Assembly: GCA_016200125.1 (NCBI GenBank)
Contig: JACQFK010000399.1
Coordinates: forward strand, 1 to 6,482
DNA length: 6,482 nt
Direction of reading: 5' to 3'
Source of the DNA: Planctomycetota bacterium
GTDB lineage: Bacteria > Planctomycetota > MHYJ01 > JACPRB01
Shown here: piece after piece, positions 1 through 5,661 of the stretch
Layout: every line of letters begins with the position of its first letter
Position numbering within the stretch: position 1 is the first letter of the stretch
Position numbers and translations under genes: made by a program
Notes under the pieces: model-generated
Databases searched by the model: none
Seen by the model: only the letters and a program-made list of their open reading frames with translations
What the model was told of the DNA's origin: nothing

Positions 1-1269
1 CTCGTCGAGCGAGGGCTCCTGCGCAAGGAGGACGTCACGCCCGCCGGCACGTGGCTCCGCGAGCGCGTGCCGTACCGGGAGGTCGAGACCTTCAAGCTCG
101 ACCGACTCTACCGCGCGGCCGCCGCGTTCGACGCCCTGGCCCCCGAGGAGGAGCGGAACCGCTTCGAAGGCTTCCGCGCCGCGACGCCCTGGCTTCAGGA
201 CTACGCGATCTACCGCGCGCTCAAGGACGCGCACGGCGGCCGGATCTGGACGGAGTGGGAGGCCGGGGCGCGCGCGCACGACCGGGGCTCGCTCGCCGAG
301 GCGCGGCGGAAGCTGGCCACCTCGATCCGATTCCACGAGTTCGTCCAGTTCGAGTTCGACCGCCAATGGCAGGCGCTGCACAAGCGCTGCCGCGAGCTGG
401 GGATCGGCCTGATCGGCGACGTCCCCTTCTACGTCCCGCATGACAGCGCCGAGGTCTGGGCCCACCAGGACCTCTTCGACCTCGGCCGCCGGGGCCGGCC
501 GATGCGCGTGGCGGGAGTGCCCCCCGACGACTTCACCAAGGAAGGCCAGCTCTGGGGCTTCCCCCTCTACAACTGGGAGCGGATGCGCGCGGAGAACTAC
601 GCGTGGTGGCTCTCGCGCTTCCGCACGACGCTCGCGCGCTTCGACGCGGTCCGCATCGACCACTTCATCGGCTTCCACCGCGCCTGGGCGGTCCCGGCGC
701 GGCTGAAGAACGCGCTCCACGGCCGCTGGATCCTCGGTTGCGGCGGCGACGTGTTCGAGCGGCTGCGGCGCGAGAGCGGCTCGCTCCAGCTCATCGCCGA
801 AGACCTGGGCGTCATGACCCCCGAGGTCGAGCAGCTGCGCGACGGCTTCGACCTGCCCGGCATCCGCGTCCTCCAGTTCGGCTTCGGCTGGGACCCCGCC
901 CAGACCCACCTGCCCCACAAGTTTCCGAAGCGCTCGCTGGCCGCGACGGGCACGCACGACAACGACACCTCGCTCGGCTGGTACCGGGCGATCGACAACG
1001 ACGGCACGCGCGACTGGGTCCACCGCTACCTGCAGACCGACGGCAGCGACATCAGCTGGGTGATGATCCGCGCGGTGCTCCGCTCCCCCGCCGACACCGC
1101 CATCCTTCCCGTCCAGGACCTCCTGGGGCTGGGCTCCGAGGCGCGCATGAACCGGCCGGGGGTCGCGACCGGCAACTGGGGCTGGCGGATGGCGCCGGGC
1201 GCGCTCACGCCGGAGACGCTCGCCCGGCTCCGGACGCTCACCGAGGAAAGCGGACGCGCCCGGAACTGA
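1..1269 (+). CDS. malQ: 4-alpha-glucanotransferase (amylomaltase), 5'-truncated by window edge
   Basis: Cytosolic GH77 enzyme that moves alpha-1,4-glucan segments between maltodextrins in glycogen/maltodextrin metabolism. The reading frame is open from base 1, so the true start lies upstream; the GTG at 67 is internal. The 422 visible codons carry all three GH77 catalytic residues: nucleophile Asp in VRIDHF (residue 220 of the fragment, codon 658-660), acid/base Glu in AEDLG (267, codon 799-801) and the stabilising Asp in THDND (320, codon 958-960). The Asp-to-Glu distance of 47 equals that of Thermus amylomaltase (D293/E340), implying roughly 70-75 missing N-terminal residues in a ~500-residue protein. 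Other family signatures are GDVPFYVPHDSAEVW (about 138-152) and the C-terminal RMNRPG...GNWGW, followed by TGA. One oddity: WGFPLYNW (185-192) has Phe where I recall Asn (WGNPLY) as usual. Its promoter and operon partners are outside the window. Confidence 0.96.
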   Translation, partial: LVERGLLRKEDVTPAGTWLRERVPYREVETFKLDRLYRAAAAFDALAPEEERNRFEGFRAATPWLQDYAIYRALKDAHGGRIWTEWEAGARAHDRGSLAEARRKLATSIRFHEFVQFEFDRQWQALHKRCRELGIGLIGDVPFYVPHDSAEVWAHQDLFDLGRRGRPMRVAGVPPDDFTKEGQLWGFPLYNWERMRAENYAWWLSRFRTTLARFDAVRIDHFIGFHRAWAVPARLKNALHGRWILGCGGDVFERLRRESGSLQLIAEDLGVMTPEVEQLRDGFDLPGIRVLQFGFGWDPAQTHLPHKFPKRSLAATGTHDNDTSLGWYRAIDNDGTRDWVHRYLQTDGSDISWVMIRAVLRSPADTAILPVQDLLGLGSEARMNRPGVATGNWGWRMAPGALTPETLARLRTLTEESGRARN

Positions 1270-1277
1270 TCGCTTCG

Positions 1278-1306
1278 TTGCGGCGGGGGCGCGCGTGGGC
1301 TAGAAT
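1278..1306 (+). promoter_or_regulatory. Probable sigma70-type promoter for the 119-aa gene (leaderless)
   Basis: TTGCGG at 1278-1283 (3 of 6 to TTGACA) and TAGAAT at 1301-1306 (5 of 6 to TATAAT) are separated by exactly 17 nt. Only 6 nt lie between the -10 element and the ATG at 1313, so transcription would begin at about the A of the start codon and the mRNA would have no leader. No Shine-Dalgarno sequence is present in this gap, which agrees. The promoter is inferred from sequence only. Confidence 0.6.
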
Positions 1307-1312
1307 CCCCAC

Positions 1313-1672
1313 ATGGCCATCCAGCTCATCGGCGGCGGCGGCGGCGACGTCCCCTTCAACCGCACCTTCTTCAACGTCGCGCTCGGCGAGATGATCGAGA
1401 AGAGCGGCAAGGAGAAGGCGGTCCGGCTGACGCTGTTCCTCTCCGACGGCACCACGCTGGACGTCTGCGTGATCGACCAGATGTCGGACGGCTACCTGGC
1501 CCTGCGCGCCTACCAGGGCGACTCCGAGCAGATCGACGAAAGCGTCCACCTCATCCCCTACGGCCTGATCTACCGCATCGAGGTCTCGCCGAGGGACGAG
1601 CAGAACAGCCGCCTCGGCTTCCAGTGGAAGCCCGTCGCGAAGAAAGCAGTCACCACGCGGCGAACCAAGTAA
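1313..1672 (+). CDS. Hypothetical 119-aa protein, possible Sm-like/SH3-type beta-barrel
   Basis: I do not recognise a named family. The protein opens with a Gly-rich patch (IGGGGGDVPFN, residues 5-15) and a short amphipathic stretch (about 18-36). A run of alternating hydrophobic residues follows, reading like five short beta strands: VRLTLFLSDG, TLDVCVIDQ, GYLALRAYQ, SVHLIPYGLIYRIEV, RLGFQWK. The order 'strand, DG turn, strand, ... IPYGLIYRIEV' resembles the small barrels of Sm/Hfq-type proteins, but that is a fold guess rather than a homology call. The tail (108-119) is basic (KPVAKKAVTTRRTK), compatible with nucleic-acid binding. There is no signal peptide or membrane segment. The ATG at 1313 is chosen because a good -10 element sits 6 nt upstream and no ribosome binding site competes. 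It lies 43 nt after malQ but appears separately transcribed. Composition and codon use match its neighbours. Confidence 0.8.
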   Translation: MAIQLIGGGGGDVPFNRTFFNVALGEMIEKSGKEKAVRLTLFLSDGTTLDVCVIDQMSDGYLALRAYQGDSEQIDESVHLIPYGLIYRIEVSPRDEQNSRLGFQWKPVAKKAVTTRRTK

Positions 1673-1730
1673 ACTCCAAAATTCCAACCGCCAACTCCCA
1701 ACAAACGCCCACGCGGCCATTGGAAATTCC
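1673..1730. repeat. Convergent intergenic spacer with tandem CCAAC-type heptamers
   Basis: The 58-nt gap between the converging 3' ends of the 119-aa gene and nadE is clearly less GC-rich than its surroundings, and its left half is almost free of G on the + strand. Three heptamers lie back to back, TTCCAAC (1682-1688), CGCCAAC (1689-1695) and TCCCAAC (1696-1702), with a related CTCCAAA at 1674-1680. A weak inverted repeat, TTCCAA (1682-1687) with TTGGAA (1720-1725), has a 32-nt loop. That is too weak to call a terminator. No convincing intrinsic terminator is seen for either gene. Confidence 0.45.
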
Positions 1731-3659
1731 CTAGGCGTCAAGCTCACGGAGCATCGCCGTAGGATCGACCTCGTCGGGCATCCGGAGGTCGCCGCGGGGA
1801 GATAGGCTCACCGAGCCCACTTTGGGGCCCGGCGGCAGGCAGCTGCGCTTGAACTGCTGGGTGTAGAAGCGCGAGAGGAAGACCCGCAGCCACTTCCGGA
1901 TCTCGGGCTCCGGGAACTCGCCCGCGAAGGTGGCGGACGCGAGCGCCAGGATCTTGCGCGGACCCGAGCCCCAGCGCAGGTGGTGGTAGAGAAAGAAGTC
2001 GTGGAGCAGGTAGGGGCCGATCACCTGCTCCGTGGACTGCAGGATCTCGCCCTGCGCCGAGGGCGGAAGGAGCTCCGGCGAGATCGGCGTCGAGAGGATC
2101 CCCTCGAGCACCGTCCGGGTCGCGGGCGCGACGGAATGGTCGGCGTACCACTTCACGAGGTGCTTCACCAGCGTCTTGGGCACCGAGACGTTGACGGCGT
2201 AGTTGGCCATGTGGTCGGCGTTGTAGGTGCACCAGCCGAGCGCCAGCTCGGACATGTCGCCCGTCCCCACCACGATGCCGCGGAGCTTGTTGGCGAGGTC
2301 GAAGAGGATCTGGGTCCGCTCGCGCGCCTGCGCGTTCTCGAACACGACGTCGTGCTGGGCCGGATCGTGGCCGATGTCCTTGAAGTGCTGGGTCACCGCG
2401 GCGCCGATCGGGATCTCGCGGAAGGAGACGTCGAGCCGCGCGGCCAGCGCCGCTGCCGCCTGGCGGGTGCGGTCCGTCGTCCCGGGGCCCGGCATGCTCA
2501 CCGCCTGTACCGTGGAGGGCGGCGAGCCGAGCCGCTTCACCGCCTCGACCGCGACGAGCAGCGCGAGCGTGGAGTCGAGCCCGCCCGAGAGGCCGAGGAC
2601 CGGGACGGAGCAGCCACCCAGCTGGAGCCGGCGGGCGAGGCCGGCGCTCTGGATCTCCAGGATCTCGCGGGCCCGCCCGCCCACCGTCGCGGGATCGTCG
2701 GGCACGAAGGGCGTCCGCGGGAAGCGGCGCTCCAGCGCGGCCAGCGCCGGGGGCTCGCCCAGACGCTCGACGGCGTAGGCCGCGCGCGGCGTGGGCGAGG
2801 TCCCGAAGGTCATGTTGCGGGAGCGGTCGTGATCGATGCGCTCGAGATCGAGGTCGGCCGTCGTCATCGATCCCTCGAACTCGAAGCGGCCGCTCTCGGC
2901 GACGATCGCGCCGTTCTCCGCGACGATCGCGTGGCCGCCGAAGACGACGTCCTTCGTCGATTCCGTCGGGCCGCAGGAGACGTAGACGTAGGCGGCATTG
3001 AGGCGGCCGGACTGCTGCTGGACGAGCTGGCGGCGGTAGTCGGCCTTCGACACCCAGTCGTTGCTGGCCGACAGGTTGAAGATCACCTGGGCGCCGGCGA
3101 GGGCGTGGTCGCCGCTGGGCGGCAGGGGGGCCCAGAGGTCCTCGCAGATCTCGACCGCGAAGGTCATCCGGCCGAGGACGAAGAGTTGCCGGGGCGAGAG
3201 CCGGAACTCGCCCAGCCGGGTCTCGGAGACCGCCAGGTCGATGCCCGCGCCGGAGGCGAACCAGCGGCGCTCGTAGAACTCACCGTAGTTGGGCAGGTGG
3301 GTCTTCGGCAGGGCGCCGCGGATCCGGCCGCCGTGGATCACGAAGGCGGCGTCGTAGAGACGGCCGTCGGGGGCCTGGAAGGGCGCGCCGACGAGGACCG
3401 CGAGGGGCAGCGGGGCCGTGTCGCGCGCCAGGTCGGCCAGCCCCTCCCGGACGGCGGCCAGAAGGTCGCGGGACTGGAAGAGGTCCTCGCAGGTGTAGCC
3501 GGAGAGCGCGAGCTCCGGAAAGAGGGCGACCGAGGCCCCCTTCTCCGCCGCCCGCCGCGACGCGTCGAGGATCGCCGCCGCGTTGGCCGCGGGATCGGCG
3601 ATCCGCACGGGCGTCTGGATCGCGGCGACGCGGACGAAGCCGAAATCGGCGAAGTTCAT
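1731..3659 (-). CDS. nadE: Glutamine-dependent NAD+ synthetase
   Basis: Final step of NAD+ synthesis: ATP-dependent amidation of nicotinic acid adenine dinucleotide, with ammonia released from glutamine by the N-terminal domain. Residues ~8-290 form a nitrilase-fold glutaminase with the complete Glu-Lys-Cys triad: E49 (FPELALSGY), K119 (LPKTHLPNYGEFYERR) and C172 (VEICEDLW). These match E52/K121/C176 of the Mycobacterium tuberculosis enzyme. Residues ~330-642 form the synthetase domain with the ATP-pyrophosphatase P-loop SGGLDS (358-363), GTGDMSELALGW (465-476) and VPKTL. The C-terminal FKRS...GPKV...LSPRGD block is also typical. At 642 aa it belongs to the long mycobacterial-like form (679 aa there). 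The ATG at 3659 is supported because MNF...GFVRVAA aligns with the mycobacterial N-terminus and a -10 element abuts it. Ala481 in YNADHM replaces what is usually Gly. It is divergent from the SulP gene and convergent with the 119-aa gene. Confidence 0.97.
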   Translation of the reverse strand: MNFADFGFVRVAAIQTPVRIADPAANAAAILDASRRAAEKGASVALFPELALSGYTCEDLFQSRDLLAAVREGLADLARDTAPLPLAVLVGAPFQAPDGRLYDAAFVIHGGRIRGALPKTHLPNYGEFYERRWFASGAGIDLAVSETRLGEFRLSPRQLFVLGRMTFAVEICEDLWAPLPPSGDHALAGAQVIFNLSASNDWVSKADYRRQLVQQQSGRLNAAYVYVSCGPTESTKDVVFGGHAIVAENGAIVAESGRFEFEGSMTTADLDLERIDHDRSRNMTFGTSPTPRAAYAVERLGEPPALAALERRFPRTPFVPDDPATVGGRAREILEIQSAGLARRLQLGGCSVPVLGLSGGLDSTLALLVAVEAVKRLGSPPSTVQAVSMPGPGTTDRTRQAAAALAARLDVSFREIPIGAAVTQHFKDIGHDPAQHDVVFENAQARERTQILFDLANKLRGIVVGTGDMSELALGWCTYNADHMANYAVNVSVPKTLVKHLVKWYADHSVAPATRTVLEGILSTPISPELLPPSAQGEILQSTEQVIGPYLLHDFFLYHHLRWGSGPRKILALASATFAGEFPEPEIRKWLRVFLSRFYTQQFKRSCLPPGPKVGSVSLSPRGDLRMPDEVDPTAMLRELDA

Positions 3660-3667
3660 CGGCCGAC

Positions 3668-3696
3668 AGCATAAGGCATCGGCCTTCCGGCGGCAA
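3668..3696 (-). promoter_or_regulatory. Probable nadE promoter (leaderless or nearly so)
   Basis: Read on the minus strand, TTGCCG (3696-3691; 4 of 6 to TTGACA) and TATGCT (3673-3668; 4 of 6 to TATAAT) are 17 nt apart. Eight nt separate the -10 element from the nadE ATG, which places transcription start within about 2 nt of the start codon. No Shine-Dalgarno sequence precedes the ATG. The arrangement mirrors the promoter at 1278-1306. One copy of the GGCCTTCCGG repeat (3681-3690) fills part of the spacer. Confidence 0.5.
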
Positions 3697-3711
3697 GGTC
3701 TGGCCTTCCGG
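3681..3711. repeat. Twin 10-bp direct repeat, possible operator
   Basis: GGCCTTCCGG occurs perfectly at 3681-3690 and 3702-3711. The start-to-start spacing is 21 bp, about two helical turns, so both copies face the same side of the DNA. The first lies between the -35 and -10 elements of nadE, and the second just upstream of the nadE -35 where the weak SulP -35 would be. A bound protein could therefore affect both divergent genes. Operator function is inferred; no regulator is encoded in the window. Confidence 0.35.
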
Positions 3712-3720
3712 ACGAAGACG

Positions 3721-3729
3721 TGGTAGCAT
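3721..3729 (+). promoter_or_regulatory. Possible extended -10 promoter for the SulP transporter gene
   Basis: TGG followed by TAGCAT (3724-3729; 4 of 6 to TATAAT) gives a TGn extended -10 element. The -35 position (TGGCCT, 3701-3706, spacer 17) is poor, as is common when an extended -10 is used. The predicted start near 3736 leaves a leader of about 21 nt. The only ribosome-binding candidate is a weak GGAT at 3747-3750, six nt before the ATG. Confidence 0.35.
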
Positions 3730-3756
3730 CGGCGCGCCTTTTGCCTGGATAAAACA

Positions 3757-5580
3757 ATGTCCCAGCATACTTCGATCCGTTACGAGGACCCGAACCGGTC
3801 CCGGCCGCTCCGCGCCCTCCCCTTCATCGCGCTCCGGCAGACGCTGCGCGAGAACTACAGCCGCGCCAACCTCAGGGGCGACATCCTCGCCGGGCTGGTC
3901 GTCGGGGTCGTGGCGCTCCCCCTCTCCATGGCGCTGGCGATCGCCGTCAACGCCCCTCCGCAGCAGGGGCTCTATACGGCGATCGTCGCGGGCTTCGTCG
4001 TGGCGCTCCTCGGCGGCTCCCGCTGCCAGGTGACCGGCCCGACGGCCGCCTTCATCCCGATCCTGCTGCCGATCTGCCTGAACTACGGGCTCGGCGGCCT
4101 CCTGATGGCGGGCATCTTGGGCGGCGTCATCCTCGTCGCCATGGGACTGCTCCGGCTCGGTCGGCTCATCGAGTACATCCCCCACCCCGTCACCACGGGC
4201 TTCACCGCCGGCATCGCGACGGTGATCGGCACGCTCCAGCTCAAGGACCTCTTCGGGCTCCAGATGGCGAAGAACAACGACCACTTCCTCGAGCGCGTGC
4301 ACGACATGTGGACCGTGCGCGGCAGCGCCAGCGGCTGGGAGTTCCTCATCGGCATCGGCACCCTGGCGATCCTGGTCTTCTTCCCGCGCTTCGTCACCCG
4401 CCGCGTCCCCGCCCCCCTGGTCGCCCTGCCCGTCGCGGCGCTGGCCGCCTGGCTGCTGGCGAAGTACGTCCCCGCCTTCCACGTGACCACCATCGCCGCC
4501 AAGTTTCACACGACCGTGAACGGGCATGTGGTCGACGGGATCCCGCAGATCCCGCCCCTGCCGACCTGGCCCTGGAACCTCGGCGGTCCCAAGGGCCAGG
4601 CCTTCCACTTCAGCTTCGACGTTCTCCAGGGGATCCTCCCCGGCGCCTTCGCCGTCGCGATGCTCGGGGCGATCGAATCGCTGCTTTCCGCCGTCGTCGC
4701 CGACGGCATGGCCGGGACGAAGCACGACCCGGACGCCGAGCTGCTGGCGCTCGGGATCGGCAACATCGTCTGCCCCTTCTTCGGCGGGATCCCCGCCACC
4801 GGCGCGATCGCGCGGACCGCGACCAACATCCGCTCCGGAGGCCGCTCCCCGCTGTCGGCGATGGTCCACGCCGTCACCGTGCTGGCGGCGGTGCTCGCGC
4901 TCGCGCCCCTGATCGGCTACCTCCCGATGTCGGCGCTGGCGGCGCTGCTGATGCTCGTGGCCTGGAACATGTCGGAGCTGAAGCACTTCATCCACATCCT
5001 CCGCGTCGCGCCGCGGAACGACGTGGCGGTGCTGCTGGTCTGCTACGGGCTCACCGTCGTCGTCGACATGGTCTACGGCGTCTACTACGGCGTGCTGCTG
5101 GCGGCCCTGCTCTTCATGCGGCGCATGATCCGGCTGACCCGGACGCGGATCCTCTCCGGCGCCCATCCGGAGCTGCCCCGCCCGGTGCCCGACGGCGTCT
5201 TCGTCTACCACATCGGAGGGCCGCTCTTCTTCGGCGCGGCCCAGAAGGCGATGGCCACGCTCCGCGTCATCGCCGACCAGGCGCGCGTCGTCATCCTCCG
5301 CATGGAGGAGGTGCCGGACATGGACGCGACCGGGCTCGTGGCCCTCGAAAGCGCCCTCGAGCGGCTGGAGCGGCAGAAGATCGCGATCGTCCTGGAGGGC
5401 GTCCAGCGCCAGCCCCGCAAGCTGATGCGCGACGGCCACCTCAAGGACAAGTTCAAGACCCTGAGGATCCGACCGGACATGGAATCCGCCCTGCAACTGG
5501 CGGAGGAAATCCTCGCGCGGCGCGCCGCCGCGGGGGGCTCCACGAAGATCCGCCTCCAGCCGCCCCACGCCCCCGCGTAA
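3757..5580 (+). CDS. SulP/SLC26 family anion transporter with C-terminal STAS domain (DauA-like)
   Basis: Inner-membrane secondary transporter of 607 aa. Residues ~40-460 form the hydrophobic SulP core, expected to be 14 helices in two inverted 7-helix repeats. Signatures are RGDILAGLVVGVVALPLSMALA (from 40), GLYTA (71-75), GGSR...TGPTAAF (86-99), LIEYIPHPVTTGFTAGI and AMLGAIESLL (301-310). Residues ~480-595 are a cytosolic STAS domain with MDATGL (522-527); Thr525 occupies the position of the phosphorylated Ser of anti-sigma-factor antagonists. From memory the core and STAS domain follow E. coli DauA (YchM), a C4-dicarboxylate carrier, more closely than sulfate or bicarbonate SulPs. Substrate cannot be read from sequence: dicarboxylate, sulfate or bicarbonate are all possible, so no symbol is given. 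The ATG at 3757 leaves a polar N-terminal extension (MSQHTSIRYEDPNRS) before the first helix. The gene is divergent from nadE and ends in tandem stops, TAA TAA (5578-5583). Confidence 0.93.
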   Translation: MSQHTSIRYEDPNRSRPLRALPFIALRQTLRENYSRANLRGDILAGLVVGVVALPLSMALAIAVNAPPQQGLYTAIVAGFVVALLGGSRCQVTGPTAAFIPILLPICLNYGLGGLLMAGILGGVILVAMGLLRLGRLIEYIPHPVTTGFTAGIATVIGTLQLKDLFGLQMAKNNDHFLERVHDMWTVRGSASGWEFLIGIGTLAILVFFPRFVTRRVPAPLVALPVAALAAWLLAKYVPAFHVTTIAAKFHTTVNGHVVDGIPQIPPLPTWPWNLGGPKGQAFHFSFDVLQGILPGAFAVAMLGAIESLLSAVVADGMAGTKHDPDAELLALGIGNIVCPFFGGIPATGAIARTATNIRSGGRSPLSAMVHAVTVLAAVLALAPLIGYLPMSALAALLMLVAWNMSELKHFIHILRVAPRNDVAVLLVCYGLTVVVDMVYGVYYGVLLAALLFMRRMIRLTRTRILSGAHPELPRPVPDGVFVYHIGGPLFFGAAQKAMATLRVIADQARVVILRMEEVPDMDATGLVALESALERLERQKIAIVLEGVQRQPRKLMRDGHLKDKFKTLRIRPDMESALQLAEEILARRAAAGGSTKIRLQPPHAPA

Positions 5581-5618
5581 TAAACTCAGAGGTGCTTTCC
5601 TTCTTGGGGCTCTCTTCT

Positions 5619-5624
5619 TACAAT
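5619..5624 (+). promoter_or_regulatory. Possible -10 element for the zinc-finger protein gene
   Basis: TACAAT matches TATAAT at 5 of 6 positions and lies in the 81-nt gap after the transporter gene. The -35 region 17 nt upstream (TTTCCT, 5596-5601) matches only 3 of 6. A start near 5631 would give a leader of about 31 nt containing the ribosome binding site at 5650. Read-through from the transporter gene is also possible, as no terminator hairpin is visible between them. Confidence 0.4.
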
Positions 5625-5649
5625 GCTGGTCCCCCCGGCTGTGGTGGGC

Positions 5650-5654
5650 GGAGG
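5650..5654 (+). promoter_or_regulatory. Ribosome binding site (GGAGG) fixing the start at 5662
   Basis: GGAGG followed by a 7-nt purine-rich spacer precedes the ATG at 5662. It is the only strong Shine-Dalgarno sequence before any gene start in the window. It decides the start of the zinc-finger protein, whose first metal ligand is codon 5. Confidence 0.8.
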
Positions 5655-5661
5655 AAAAGCG

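Noticed and set aside
51..443. Overlapping plus-strand frame at the left edge
   Set aside because: Out of frame with malQ, Arg/Pro-rich, and the malQ frame is continuous with conserved motifs.
1682..1725. Inverted repeat TTCCAA/TTGGAA as an intrinsic terminator
   Set aside because: Six base pairs, low GC, a 32-nt loop and no U-tract; too weak to support a terminator.
1980..3674. 564-codon plus-strand open frame antisense to nadE
   Set aside because: The nadE frame carries every catalytic motif of its family; the antisense product is Arg/Gly/Glu-rich without recognisable motifs.
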